Notes: a model not told the origin generated them from the letters alone. 64,000 bases of DNA from Spirochaetales bacterium (GCA_028722305.1 JAQYHB010000056.1:1-64000); one strand, 5' to 3'; shown: positions 8,905 through 19,555, counted from the first letter of the stretch. Numbers and translations are program-made.

Positions 8905-8908
<4 letters not shown>
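7097..8908 (-). CDS. lepA: Elongation factor 4 (LepA), back-translocating GTPase
   Basis: LepA is a ribosome-bound GTPase that acts on stalled or mistranslocated ribosomes and helps 30S biogenesis. At 603 residues it is full length. G1 is AHIDHGKST, G2 RERGIT, G3 DTPGHVD and G4 NKID. The LepA-specific C-terminal domain is clear (KCYGGDISRKRKLLEKQK, VGNVEIPQHAYLAVL). Its ATG overlaps the ftsH stop by four bases (ATGA), which implies coupled translation. Confidence 0.97.
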
Positions 8909-10968
<2,060 letters not shown>

Positions 10969-10980
10969 GTGTTTTTTCCT

Positions 10981-12288
10981 TTAGTCCCAATAATAGACAA
11001 ATAGGTTTTGTGGGGCAAGCGATTTACAAGCGGTGGCGATGCGATCACGAGCCCCGATCGCGGAACCGAAGACAGCGATGATTCCGCCCCGATCCTCCAA
11101 CAGAGGAATCGCGGCCATTGGTTTTTTCCGTTTCCAGCCCGACGCAAGGTGGGCGATTCCGACCTGTTTGCCGAAAAGCTCAATCCGGTCTCCTTCCCGG
11201 GCCGAGCGGAGCACCGGATCAGCGAGGGCGTTGGGATCGATGCGAATCCAACGCTCTGGATCTCCTTCCCGCTGGGGGCGCACATGCAACGTCCCTACAC
11301 CAGGAATGGAAAGCACACCGCCCTGTGTGAGACAATGGCCTGAATAACAAAACTCATGGATATAACTTATATCTTCCACATGCATGAGACCATCATCGAA
11401 CCAAACAGAGAGATTTCCCAGACGCTCCCGCCATCGAGGCTCAGAGCCCTCTACCAAGGTTCGGATCCGGGTGATGAACGGCAAGGGGACGCGCTCAACA
11501 CTACAAAGGAAGCGGTAGAGCAACTCGTCCCTGGCGATTCCGGGCAGAGCGAGGAAAACGCCGCGGGAAAGCGGGCGAGTCGGGTCGACTGAGACAATCT
11601 GGGAATCGATGAAACGACGGAGCCTCTGGGAAAAGACCGCAAGGGCGTCCAGCAGGGCGGGAAGTTCCGGATACCTTTCAACCAACGCGGGAAGCATGAC
11701 ATGCCGGAGATAGTTCCTGGCGATCTCCTGGTCGGTATTGGTGGAGTCCTCGGACCAGACAAGATGCTGGTTTTGCAAGTCGCTCCGTAGTTCCTCATGG
11801 GTCGAGTCAAGCAGGGGCCGGACAAGGCGAACACCTTCCACCACGCGCTCCCCGGCAATCGCCAGATGGCCCGCGGAGGCTCCCAGCAACATGCGGAACA
11901 ACACATTTTCCCGCTGGTCATCCTTGGTGTGGGCGACAACCAGACAGGCGTGGTGTTCCCGGCACCAGGCAAAGAGAAGCCGATAACGGAGAGTCCTGGC
12001 AGCCCCTTCCATCCCCATCCGGCCTTTCAGTTCCTCCAATTCCTTAGGATCCACGTCAAGCACGATCAGCGGAACCCCCAGACGACGACAGTTCGCGGCG
12101 TTGAGCTCGAGTTCCTTCTCCAGTTCGGCTTCCGGACGGATATGATGGTTCACGTAGAGCGCAGTCACCGAAGCGTGGGTATGGAGCCTCCAAAGCAAGG
12201 CTAGGCTGTCGGAACCACCGCTGAAAGCGACGGCGATTTTTCCCTCAGGAACCAGGACGTTGGTTGTAGGCACCTTCCACCTCGACAA
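10981..12288 (-). CDS. tilS: tRNA(Ile)-lysidine synthase
   Basis: TilS attaches lysine to C34 of the CAU-anticodon tRNA-Ile, changing it to read AUA. The 435-residue protein has the PP-loop FSGGSDSLALL, then VNHHIRPEAE, HTKDDQRENVLFRML and NYLRHVMLP, all characteristic. The C-terminal half is the less conserved tRNA-binding region. Its start overlaps the 3' end of pth by 44 bases; a GTG five codons downstream is an alternative. tilS followed by ftsH is a widespread gene order. Confidence 0.93.
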   Translation of the reverse strand: MSRWKVPTTNVLVPEGKIAVAFSGGSDSLALLWRLHTHASVTALYVNHHIRPEAELEKELELNAANCRRLGVPLIVLDVDPKELEELKGRMGMEGAARTLRYRLLFAWCREHHACLVVAHTKDDQRENVLFRMLLGASAGHLAIAGERVVEGVRLVRPLLDSTHEELRSDLQNQHLVWSEDSTNTDQEIARNYLRHVMLPALVERYPELPALLDALAVFSQRLRRFIDSQIVSVDPTRPLSRGVFLALPGIARDELLYRFLCSVERVPLPFITRIRTLVEGSEPRWRERLGNLSVWFDDGLMHVEDISYIHEFCYSGHCLTQGGVLSIPGVGTLHVRPQREGDPERWIRIDPNALADPVLRSAREGDRIELFGKQVGIAHLASGWKRKKPMAAIPLLEDRGGIIAVFGSAIGARDRIATACKSLAPQNLFVYYWD

Positions 12289-12805
12289 GGGCCCGGCCCT
12301 GCATCAGATCGATTACCGCACGGGCAGCCCGATCCAGTGCCACGGGATACAGCGGATCGGTCTCCCTTGACAGCACATGGTCCACTACCGTCTCGCCCTG
12401 CTTGGGACGGCCGGTTCCCACATAGACACGGATGAAAGAAGCCGAGCCAAAACAGGAAATCAGGCTCTTCAAGCCGTTGTGTCCTGCTGAAGAGCCTCCC
12501 TTGCGCACACGGATGGTCCCCACTGGCAGATCCATCTGGTCACAGACGACAATCATTTCCTCGGGATCACAACCCTGGAAATCGGGAGCGATCTCCCCGG
12601 AAGAATTCATATAGGTCAATGGTTCCACCAAAGCGCAGGTACGACCCCCGACATCAGCCTTGGCGATGCGGTAGAGACGAAAACAGCGTTTTCTCAGGCG
12701 AACCTGAAAAAACGCTGCGACTCGATCGACCACATCAAATCCGGCATTATGCCGCGTATGATCGTACTTGGAACCAGGATTTCCCAGTCCAAGCACCAAA
12801 ACCAT
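12245..12805 (-). CDS. pth: Peptidyl-tRNA hydrolase
   Basis: Pth recycles peptidyl-tRNAs dropped by the ribosome. The 186-residue protein starts MVLVLGLGNPGSKYDHTRHN, with Asn9 and the catalytic His in the HTRHN stretch. CDQMDLPVGTIRVRKGGSSA supplies the catalytic Asp and GHNGLKSL the conserved Asn. The start overlaps the rplY stop by one base (TAATG), the classic rplY-pth coupling. Confidence 0.96.
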   Translation of the reverse strand: MVLVLGLGNPGSKYDHTRHNAGFDVVDRVAAFFQVRLRKRCFRLYRIAKADVGGRTCALVEPLTYMNSSGEIAPDFQGCDPEEMIVVCDQMDLPVGTIRVRKGGSSAGHNGLKSLISCFGSASFIRVYVGTGRPKQGETVVDHVLSRETDPLYPVALDRAARAVIDLMQGRALVEVEGAYNQRPGS

Positions 12806-13494
12806 TACTGCTTTGCCTTGTCCGTGGCAGGAGCGGCGGCAGCAGGCGCTGCGCCAGCAGCGGGAGCGGCAGCAGTGGCAGTCGTGGCGGCAGCAGTGGC
12901 GTCAGTAGCGGCCGGCGTGGCGACAACCTCTTCCTTCACGGACCTGCAGGAAGCGACCGTCTTGTTCAGGTCGTCAAGGATCTCAACGCCCTCAGGCAAC
13001 TTGATGTCGGACAGATGGCGAACAGTGTTCAGCTCCATATCGGAAATATCCAGGACCAGCATGTCCGGCAGGTTCTTGGGAAGAGCCTCGATCTCGACCT
13101 GGTACATGACCTGGTCCAGAACTCCACCATCGCGGGCGCCAACCGGGTTGCCGGTAAGCTTGATGGAAATCTCGGTCCTCAGCTTCTGGCCACGGGTGAC
13201 CTGGTAGAAATCGACATGCTTGATCTGGTCATGCAGCAGATCATCCTGATAATCCTTCATCAGACACTCATAGGTCTTGTCACCAACATTGATGGTGAGC
13301 AGGGTCGTGTCGGTGAAGTGGCGCATCTTCAGCGTGAACTCTTTGGCATCCAGCGTGATGTGGATGGGCTGAGCGTTGCTCTTGCCGTAAATGACGGCGG
13401 GGATGCGGCCGGCGCGCAGCACGCGGCGGCTACCAGCAGAACCAAAATCACTGGTTCTGTCCTGCGCGGAAAGAATTCTTCCTTCGTTGCTCAT
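12805..13494 (-). CDS. rplY: 50S ribosomal protein L25 (general stress protein CTC type)
   Basis: bL25 binds 5S rRNA on the large subunit. The 229-residue protein has the N-terminal L25 beta-barrel (RRVLRAGRIPAVIYGKS, HVDFYQVTRGQKL) and the CTC-type C-terminal domain, then an Ala/Pro/Thr-rich tail of about 35 residues. The start MSNEGRIL at 13494 has AAGGAG at the right distance. The gene follows tRNA-Gln by about 90 bases and may be transcribed through it. The leader contains an 18-base dyad described separately. Confidence 0.95.
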   Translation of the reverse strand: MSNEGRILSAQDRTSDFGSAGSRRVLRAGRIPAVIYGKSNAQPIHITLDAKEFTLKMRHFTDTTLLTINVGDKTYECLMKDYQDDLLHDQIKHVDFYQVTRGQKLRTEISIKLTGNPVGARDGGVLDQVMYQVEIEALPKNLPDMLVLDISDMELNTVRHLSDIKLPEGVEILDDLNKTVASCRSVKEEVVATPAATDATAAATTATAAAPAAGAAPAAAAPATDKAKQ

Positions 13495-13518
13495 GTAGGA
13501 CTCCTTACTACTACTCTC

Positions 13519-13536
13519 ATTGGCGTATATGCCAAT
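13519..13536 (-). promoter_or_regulatory. Perfect dyad in the rplY leader
   Basis: ATTGGC and GCCAAT flank a six-base centre (gtatat on the plus strand) 25-42 bases before the rplY start. It could be a small RNA hairpin or a protein operator. No regulator can be named from the sequence. Confidence 0.35.
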
Positions 13537-13583
13537 TACCATGGGTAGAACATCTATGATGCCCTAGTATTCCCTCAGTACAT

Positions 13584-13656
13584 CTGGGAAGGCGGGATTC
13601 GAACCCACGAATGCTGGTATCAAAAACCAGAGCCTTAACCTCTTGGCGACTTCCCA
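13584..13656 (-). tRNA. tRNA-Gln (anticodon TTG)
   Basis: The minus strand folds into a cloverleaf with acceptor stem TGGGAAG/CTTCCCA, anticodon stem CTGGT/ACCAG around loop TTTTGAT (anticodon TTG) and T arm GTGGGTTCGAATCCCGC. Discriminator G; CCA not encoded. It sits between spoVG and rplY on the same strand. Confidence 0.95.
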
Positions 13657-13685
13657 ACGTCGTGTCAAGAGACAGACAGCATCAG

Positions 13686-13714
13686 ACGATAGCGTAATTC
13701 CGGCTCTTTGTCCA
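13686..13714 (-). promoter_or_regulatory. sigma70 promoter of tRNA-Gln (and probably rplY onwards)
   Basis: Minus strand TGGACA (13709-13714), 17-base spacer, TATCGT (13686-13691). It ends a few bases downstream of the spoVG stop and about 30 bases before the mature tRNA, so it can start the tRNA-Gln-rplY-pth transcript. Confidence 0.65.
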
Positions 13715-13717
13715 GCC

Positions 13718-13981
13718 TTAATCGGCTGTAGACTGATACCGGGAAAGAATCTGCTCTTCCAGATAGGTACGGAATGAAGTATCGATAGGATGGACAACAT
13801 CCTTGTAATCCCCGTTGCCGACCTTCCTGCATGGCATGGCGATGAAGGCTCCATCCTTTCCGTTGATGACCCGGATATTGTGGATGACCAACTGACTGTC
13901 GAGCGTGACCGAGGCATACGCAAGCACCTTTCCGCCTGCATCAGCATTCACTTTCTTGATCCGAACTTCCGTAACCTGCAC
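13718..13981 (-). CDS. spoVG: SpoVG family nucleic-acid-binding regulator
   Basis: SpoVG is a small DNA- and RNA-binding protein. In Bacillus it affects septation and sporulation. In Borrelia and Staphylococcus, which do not sporulate, it is a global regulator. The 87 residues match end to end: VTEVRIKKVN, KVLAYASVTLDSQLVIHNIRV, GAFIAMPCRKV, then VVHPIDTSFR. The start codon is GTG with GGGGGG upstream. It follows ispE by about 30 bases, an ispE-spoVG order known from Firmicutes too. Confidence 0.95.
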   Translation of the reverse strand: MQVTEVRIKKVNADAGGKVLAYASVTLDSQLVIHNIRVINGKDGAFIAMPCRKVGNGDYKDVVHPIDTSFRTYLEEQILSRYQSTAD

Positions 13982-14011
13982 TTCCGCAACCCCCCAGCGC
14001 AGACCCGAACA

Positions 14012-14863
14012 TCAGATCTGCACGAACCAGCTCCTGAACCGACCGGCGTCCATTTCCCCAAGCCGGGCGATATAGCGGTCCACAAACGTTTTATCCTCAC
14101 TCACGAAGAACCAGCAGCTGCCGCTGCCGCTCAACGCCCCATATCCCACAAGTCCGTCAGCCGCCCGAATGAGGGAACCATACGGCTGACTCGTCTTGAC
14201 CACCTCAAAAAAATCATTGCGCATCACCTTGCCATAGTTGGCAGGGCCAGAACGCAACGCGTCCAGTACCAAGCTTTTGGCCGGCGGAGCGGGGCGAGCG
14301 AGGCGGTCAAGCGCCTCATAGGCCTCCTTCGTCGAGCACTTCAGGGCGGAAGGCATCACCAGCGCGCCGTAGAGGGGTCCGACACCCTCAACCGGCTCTA
14401 CTCTCTCCCCTCGCCCTGTCACCCAAGCGAAGCGCGAGCGCGAGAGGAAAAAGGGAACATCGCTCCCCACCTCCGCCGCGACTTCCTGAAGCATTCCCCG
14501 TTCCATCGGATACAGGGAATCCAACAAGAGCAACAGGCTCGCAGCATCGCTCGAACCTCCCCCAAGCCCGGCCTGGGAGGGAATCCGCTTGGTGCACCGG
14601 ATGAGAAGACGCATCCTCCTGCCTGACTTCCCCATCCAGGTTCTGGCAGCTTTGCTCATGGTGTCCTTTCCAGGCTCGCAGAACCCTGCCAGTCCCCGGA
14701 CCCGAACATCCGCGACTTCGCTTTCTGCGATCTCCACCTCCAGTTCATCGCAAAGATCCGTCCGGGCGAAAACCGATTCGATGGAATGGAACCCATCATC
14801 TCGTCTCTCTCCCACCGCTAGGTGAAGGTTCACCTTTGCGGGGGCAAGCACCACGCTTCTCAT
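14012..14863 (-). CDS. ispE: 4-diphosphocytidyl-2-C-methyl-D-erythritol kinase
   Basis: IspE phosphorylates CDP-methylerythritol in the non-mevalonate isoprenoid pathway. The 283-residue GHMP kinase shows APAKVNLHLAVGERRDDGFH and the nucleotide loop PSQAGLGGGSSDAASLLLLL. The start MRSVVLAPAKVN is chosen because an ATG eight codons upstream lies inside the -10 box and cannot be in the mRNA. No Shine-Dalgarno precedes 14863 and the predicted leader is about nine bases, so translation is nearly leaderless. It heads the long minus-strand housekeeping run. Confidence 0.93.
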   Translation of the reverse strand: MRSVVLAPAKVNLHLAVGERRDDGFHSIESVFARTDLCDELEVEIAESEVADVRVRGLAGFCEPGKDTMSKAARTWMGKSGRRMRLLIRCTKRIPSQAGLGGGSSDAASLLLLLDSLYPMERGMLQEVAAEVGSDVPFFLSRSRFAWVTGRGERVEPVEGVGPLYGALVMPSALKCSTKEAYEALDRLARPAPPAKSLVLDALRSGPANYGKVMRNDFFEVVKTSQPYGSLIRAADGLVGYGALSGSGSCWFFVSEDKTFVDRYIARLGEMDAGRFRSWFVQI

Positions 14864-14878
14864 CGCATTACGAAAACC

Positions 14879-14906
14879 ATTATACATATTTGTTCCAAAT
14901 GGTCAA
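14879..14906 (-). promoter_or_regulatory. Strong sigma70 promoter of ispE-spoVG
   Basis: Minus strand TTGACC (14901-14906), 16-base spacer, perfect TATAAT (14879-14884) preceded by TG. The -10 hexamer overlaps the upstream in-frame ATG, which fixes the true ispE start further in. Confidence 0.8.
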
Positions 14907-14982
14907 TTTTATATACAAAAAGAGTTGTAAGTGAGCTCTTTCACATGCAAATCTGGATTTTTCTTGAAATAATTCAAAAGAA

Positions 14983-15711
14983 TCATGGGACAATTCCAAA
15001 ACTATTTTGAAAGGAACCAAGGGCTGCGTCCACCAAGGCTCCCCATCCACGGTTGGCTTGAGGGTTCGCGGGACTAGGATGAACGATGGTACCGACGTGC
15101 CTGCCACGGGGGGCGACCCTCGTCAATTTCTCCCCGGCGTATCTGCCTACCCCCACCAGCATCGGCGCCTTGGACCATTCCAGCACATCCTTCAGATATT
15201 GGTCGCAGACTTCTTCCAGCACCTGTCGGCACTTGGAGGGCAACGCGTCCGGCGTCACGTTCTTCCCCGTCGGGCCGGCGTCCATGAAGACCAGCGGGCA
15301 GTAGTTCAGCACCATCACATGGTTCGCCATCTCCATGGGATCGGGCCATTTGGCGGCGAGGTAGCCCCACAATCGCTTGCCGCTTCCCTCGCTGCGCTTG
15401 CAGGCGAGCCCCTGCACGGGCCGCTTGGGGTGCATTCTGGGCGGTTGCCCCACCGCTCCATCGATACGGAGATAGCCGCGCACCGCGCCCACCTCGCCGA
15501 AGGGAACTCCGTCTTGGGCCATGCCGAACGGCCCGGGGTTCATGCCCAACCAGAGCATGCGGGCATCCTGTCTGCAGTACCGCTGGAGGAATTCCTGATG
15601 CAGGTCCCAGGCATAGACCAAGGGATCATAGACATAGAGGGATTCCGGGAAGGATAGCGCTTCCACCTCATCCCGGAACCGGAGGGTACGTTCGATCAGC
15701 TTGTTTGTCAT
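14983..15711 (-). CDS. SMUG1-type uracil-DNA glycosylase
   Basis: SMUG1 removes uracil and 5-hydroxymethyluracil from DNA in base excision repair. It is best known in animals, with a minority of bacteria carrying it. The 242-residue protein has motif I GMNPGPFGMAQDGVPFGEV (from residue 56) and motif II HPSPANPQANRGW (His211), almost letter for letter the animal signature. The intervening sequence also fits (NYCPLVFMDAGPTGKN). It is a single gene with a predicted leaderless promoter, divergent from the acyl-CoA synthetase. UNG and MUG families are excluded by motif I. Confidence 0.92.
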   Translation of the reverse strand: MTNKLIERTLRFRDEVEALSFPESLYVYDPLVYAWDLHQEFLQRYCRQDARMLWLGMNPGPFGMAQDGVPFGEVGAVRGYLRIDGAVGQPPRMHPKRPVQGLACKRSEGSGKRLWGYLAAKWPDPMEMANHVMVLNYCPLVFMDAGPTGKNVTPDALPSKCRQVLEEVCDQYLKDVLEWSKAPMLVGVGRYAGEKLTRVAPRGRHVGTIVHPSPANPQANRGWGALVDAALGSFQNSFGIVP

Positions 15712-15717
15712 GGGGAA

Positions 15718-15745
15718 AGTCTACACTATTTGGTCCTCGTGTAGA
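15718..15745 (-). promoter_or_regulatory. Promoter of the SMUG1 gene, predicted leaderless
   Basis: Minus strand TCTACA (15740-15745), 16 bases, TAGACT (15718-15723), then six bases to the ATG. No Shine-Dalgarno is present. The -35 is weak. Confidence 0.5.
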
Positions 15746-15817
15746 CAGACATCTTCATATTCTTGACACATATGCTCCAAAGCGTCAAAGTATGTTCCGT
15801 AGTCTGAATTAACTAGT

Positions 15818-15823
15818 CATACT
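15818..15823 (+). promoter_or_regulatory. Possible -10 of the acyl-CoA synthetase gene
   Basis: CATACT lies 28 bases before the ATG, leaving a leader that holds the GAGG ribosome site. A consensus TTGACA at 15763-15768 is too far away to pair with it, so the promoter is only tentatively placed. Confidence 0.35.
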
Positions 15824-15851
15824 GAAAAATGTTTGACCGTGAGGATTTAAC

Positions 15852-17546
15852 ATGGGACACAGATGGGATTATCTCAACGAGTACCGAGGCAAGGATTTCC
15901 AGGGAGAGTGGCCTACCATTGCCGAAATGTTTTTGTTGACCGCAAAGCGCTTTCCCCATAACAAGTGCTTCACTCGCTTCAATCCTGACCGGGAGACCTG
16001 GGACTTCACCGAGGTGAAAGGACACGTGGTCCGCATCGCCTCGTGGCTGATTGAGCAGGGGCTCAAGCCCGGCGACCGCGTTGTCCTGAACGGAAAGAAC
16101 TCCCCCTTCTGGGGTCTGACCTATGTGGCGGTTTGCTATGCCGGCGGCGTGATTGTCCCGATAGACAACCAGATGCACATCGAGCGGCTGATGGAACTGG
16201 CCGCCTTCGCCGGCGTCTCATTCTTCTTCGCCGACAGCGACGTGCTGGAGAAGCTGGACAAGGAGAACGAATGGGTCAAGACCCTTCAGGGCAAGACGGT
16301 GACTCTGCTTGGTGTGGCTGACGCACACTCCCCCTTCATCATGGACCTGAAGCCGGAGAAGGAATACCCGCTCGTGCCAAGGACCGAGGACGACGTGGCG
16401 GCCCTGCTGTTCACCAGCGGCACTACCGGCAACGAGAAAGCGGTCGAGCTTACCAACAAGAACCTGATCAGCGACGTCTACCAGGCAGGGGACATGATGC
16501 CATTCGTCGACGACACCGACACCTTGTACGCCCTGCTTCCCCTGCACCATACCTACTGCTGCACCGCCGTCTTCCTCGAGTGTCTGGAACACGGTGCCGA
16601 ATGCCTGTTCGGACAGTCCCTGGCGGTCAGCCGCATGCTGAACGACCTCAAGCGCGGCCACGTGACCGTCTTCATGGGGATCCCCCTGCTCTTCAATAAA
16701 GTCCTTGCGGGAATGATGAAGGAAGTCAAGAAAAAGGGTCCAGTCGTCAACGGCATGGTCCATCTGATGATGATCATCGGCGGCCAGTGCAAGCTCTGGT
16801 TCGGCAAGAACCCGATGCGCCCCATCTTCAACAAGCTGTTGCTCAGCAAAATCGGCCTGGACCACAACAGACTCTGCATCAGCGGAGCCGGCCCCCTCGC
16901 CCCGAAAGTATTCAAGCAGTACCAGCAACTGGGTGTCGATTTCGTCCAAGGCTACGGACTTACCGAGACCAGCCCCATCGTCACGCTGAATCCGGTCGAC
17001 CATTTCAAGATCGACTCGATCGGCAAGGTGTTCCCGCTGGACGAAGTGATCATCGCCGAGCCCAACGAGCACGGCGTCGGGGAAATCCGCGTCAAGGGCC
17101 CGAACGTCTGCAGGGGCTACTACCATGACGAAGCGCACACCAAGGAACTGTTCGATGAGAACGGGTACCTGCGCACCGGCGACCTTGGAACGATGGATGA
17201 CGAGCACTATGTCTACCTCAAGGGCAGGGCGAAGAACATCATCGTCACCGAGGGTGGCAAGAACGTCTATCCCGAGGAAATCGAGGACATGTTCCAGCTC
17301 TACGACGAAATCCGGCAGATCATGATCCGAGGCTACCAAGAAAAGAAGGACGTTCCTTCCGAGTGCATCGAGGCGGTCGTCTACCCCGATCCCGAGCTGA
17401 AAGACAAGGAGAAGCGAATCAACCAGATTATCGGCGAGGTCAACGCCAAGCTGGCCGGCTACAAGAAGATCTCCAAAGTGACGATTCTCGACAAGCCGAT
17501 GGAGACCACCACGACGATGAAGGTCAAACGCAGCAAGGTCAAATGA
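15852..17546 (+). CDS. AMP-binding acyl-CoA synthetase (long-chain fatty acid-CoA ligase family)
   Basis: Enzymes of this ANL family activate a carboxylic acid, usually a fatty acid, to acyl-AMP and then acyl-CoA at the membrane. The 564-residue protein has the P-loop LFTSGTTGNEKAVELT, motif YGLTETSP, YLRTGDLG and a C-terminal catalytic Lys region (TTTMKVKRSK). A hydrophobic stretch around MVHLMMIIGG may contact lipid. GAGG sits seven bases before ATG. The likely role is recycling exogenous or membrane fatty acids, since no beta-oxidation genes are nearby. The acid specificity cannot be read from sequence. Confidence 0.88.
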   Translation: MGHRWDYLNEYRGKDFQGEWPTIAEMFLLTAKRFPHNKCFTRFNPDRETWDFTEVKGHVVRIASWLIEQGLKPGDRVVLNGKNSPFWGLTYVAVCYAGGVIVPIDNQMHIERLMELAAFAGVSFFFADSDVLEKLDKENEWVKTLQGKTVTLLGVADAHSPFIMDLKPEKEYPLVPRTEDDVAALLFTSGTTGNEKAVELTNKNLISDVYQAGDMMPFVDDTDTLYALLPLHHTYCCTAVFLECLEHGAECLFGQSLAVSRMLNDLKRGHVTVFMGIPLLFNKVLAGMMKEVKKKGPVVNGMVHLMMIIGGQCKLWFGKNPMRPIFNKLLLSKIGLDHNRLCISGAGPLAPKVFKQYQQLGVDFVQGYGLTETSPIVTLNPVDHFKIDSIGKVFPLDEVIIAEPNEHGVGEIRVKGPNVCRGYYHDEAHTKELFDENGYLRTGDLGTMDDEHYVYLKGRAKNIIVTEGGKNVYPEEIEDMFQLYDEIRQIMIRGYQEKKDVPSECIEAVVYPDPELKDKEKRINQIIGEVNAKLAGYKKISKVTILDKPMETTTTMKVKRSKVK

Positions 17547-17608
17547 CCGGATGCGGAACAGCGTCCACAAAGCACCGGGGCGCCCTTTTAGGAAGTTCCG
17601 TCTTCTTC

Positions 17609-17637
17609 GTGACAATGGGGTGTGCATGCGCTACGAT
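17609..17637 (+). promoter_or_regulatory. Promoter of the MTA/SAH deaminase gene, near-leaderless
   Basis: GTGACA (17609-17614), 17 bases, TACGAT (17632-17637), then eight bases to ATG 17646. There is no convincing Shine-Dalgarno. A GTG at 17622 in the same frame lies inside the promoter and is rejected as start. Confidence 0.55.
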
Positions 17638-17645
17638 GGGTATAT

Positions 17646-18944
17646 ATGTACACACTCATCAAAAACGCCTTGGTCGTGCCGATGACCCGCGAGAACTACT
17701 ACCTCGAAAAGGCCGACATCGGCATCAACGGTACCCATATCGACTTCGTCGGAAAGACACCGGAAAACGTGCGCGCTGACCGTGTCATCGACGCCAGCAG
17801 CATGATCGCCATGCCATCCCTTGTCAACGCCCATACCCATGTCGCCATGGAGTTGGAACGCAACTACAAGGACGATTTGCCCACACTGGAAGCCTGGCTT
17901 GGGGAAATATTCCCCATCGAGGCCAAACTGACCGAGGAGGACATCCTCTGGGCCAACCGGCTGGGCATGGTCGAGCTGATTCAGAGCGGGTGCACGCTTT
18001 TCAACGACATGTACTACCAGGTCCACTGCGGAGCGATCGCGGCCAATGAGGCCGGCCTTCGGGCCGTCATCGGCTTCACAGGTGTCGGCGACGTTCCTGA
18101 CCTGAAACGCACCCTCGACAGGGAAGGACCGCTCATGCGGCGGGAGGTGGAGAAAAGCGACGGCCGCATCAAAGTAGCCTGCGCCCCGCACGCCGTCTAT
18201 ACCTGCACCCCCGCCCTCTACCAATACGCCCACGACTGGGCGATGGAGCAAGGAGCCCTGCTGCACACCCACATGGCGGAAACCACCACCGAGGTAGCCA
18301 CCTGCAAAGAGCGCTATGGGGCTTCCCCCTTCCGCCACCTGGAAAAGCTGGGCTATTTCAAGAACACCCGCCATATTCTTGCCCACTGCGTCCACCTGAC
18401 CGACGACGAGATGGATACACTGAAGGATCTGGATGCCACCGTCTGCACCAACCCGACCAGCAACGCGAAGCTGGCCAGCGGGATGGCCCCGATCGGCAAG
18501 ATGCTGAAGAAAGGCGTCAAAGTGGCTTTGGGCACCGATGGTTCGTCAAGCAACAACAATATCAATATGATCGAGGAAATGCATGTGGCATCACTGATCA
18601 GCAGCTCGCTGACCAAGGACATCGCCAGCCTGACTCCCTACCAAATCCTCAAGATGGCGACGACCGATGGGGCGAAGGCGCTCGGTTTCGACCAAATCGG
18701 CACGCTTCAAGCAGGCAACGAGGCCGACCTGATTCTGATCAACACCCGCAAGCCCCACTTGACCCCGCTGAACAACCCCTTCAGCGCTCTGGTCTTTGCC
18801 GTCCAGGCCAGCGACGTCGATACCGTCTTCTGCCAGGGAAGGATGCTGATGGAACACCGGAAGATACTGACCCTCGACCCACAGCCGATCATGGACGAAG
18901 TCAACACCCACTGGAGAGCCCTGCTGGGGCGCTCCCACGCCTAA
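17646..18944 (+). CDS. mtaD: 5-methylthioadenosine/S-adenosylhomocysteine deaminase family amidohydrolase
   Basis: The 432-residue metal-dependent hydrolase belongs to the TrzN/AtzA-like amidohydrolases, where MtaD deaminates MTA, SAH or adenosine to inosyl products for methionine and purine salvage. Metal and substrate motifs are in order: NAHTHVAMELERNYKDD, HTHMAETTTEV, HCVHLTDDEMD and GTDGSSSNNNINMIEEM. The start MYTLIKNALVV matches the family N-terminus and the predicted transcription start. Its 3' end overlaps by three bases the truncated GH31 gene on the other strand. Confidence 0.85.
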   Translation: MYTLIKNALVVPMTRENYYLEKADIGINGTHIDFVGKTPENVRADRVIDASSMIAMPSLVNAHTHVAMELERNYKDDLPTLEAWLGEIFPIEAKLTEEDILWANRLGMVELIQSGCTLFNDMYYQVHCGAIAANEAGLRAVIGFTGVGDVPDLKRTLDREGPLMRREVEKSDGRIKVACAPHAVYTCTPALYQYAHDWAMEQGALLHTHMAETTTEVATCKERYGASPFRHLEKLGYFKNTRHILAHCVHLTDDEMDTLKDLDATVCTNPTSNAKLASGMAPIGKMLKKGVKVALGTDGSSSNNNINMIEEMHVASLISSSLTKDIASLTPYQILKMATTDGAKALGFDQIGTLQAGNEADLILINTRKPHLTPLNNPFSALVFAVQASDVDTVFCQGRMLMEHRKILTLDPQPIMDEVNTHWRALLGRSHA

Positions 18945-19555
18945 TAGGAGCCGTGGAACGACAGGGATAGCGGCATCGTTTCCAAGTGGAGTTCCTGACT
19001 CCTCTTTTCTGTTCCGTCAAACAGAAAGCCCTCTGGCAGGATGGCGGTAAAACGTCTTCCCTCGGTGGGGAGCGTCCCCTGGTCGCGGGAGAAAACGACC
19101 CGCTTCGCATCCAGCTGGACGGCCATCACCGTAAAGGCCCTCCGCTCCAGCTTGGTCGATCCGTCATCCTCAAAATAGCGGTAAGAGACGGAATCGCCAC
19201 CCGGCTGGAGCAGGAAGTCCACCTGACGGTACCTTCCGCTTTGCAACGAGCGGGTATCCGGTGCCGTCGGGACAACGGAACCAGCTTTCAGCAGGTACCT
19301 GGCCGACCCGTAGAGCGGTACCCGGAAGTCATGGACCATTCCCCCCTCAAGCAACGCACGCCCTACCGGGTCGTACCACTTGGTTCCCTTGGGAAGATAG
19401 GCGCGGACCTCATCACTTCCCTGTTCCACCACCAGAAGCTTCAGGATTCCATCCCCGTACTGCACGGCCAGGCTATCGGTCGGGACATTCGGATCTTCCG
19501 GATACTCCAGACAGAGCGCACGGTCGATCGGGATTCCCTCTGTCGCCGCCGGTGC
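18941..19555 (-). pseudogene. 5'-truncated GH31 alpha-glucosidase, C-terminal fragment
   Basis: About 200 residues match the end of GH31 alpha-glucosidase/alpha-xylosidase enzymes. Visible are EGIPIDRALCLEYPEDPNV (after the catalytic barrel), VRAYLPKGTKWYDP, VPLYGSARYLLKAGSVVPTA, and the C-terminal domain with SYRYFEDDGS. The nucleophile and acid/base residues lie in the missing N-terminal part, so it cannot be active. Homology stops near 19540-19555, where a LacI fragment on the opposite strand begins. No promoter or ribosome site precedes it. It looks like one side of a deletion. Confidence 0.85.

Noticed and set aside
16218-17627. A 469-codon open frame antisense to the acyl-CoA synthetase
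   Set aside because: The sense gene has all ANL motifs. The antisense frame has none and no ribosome site.
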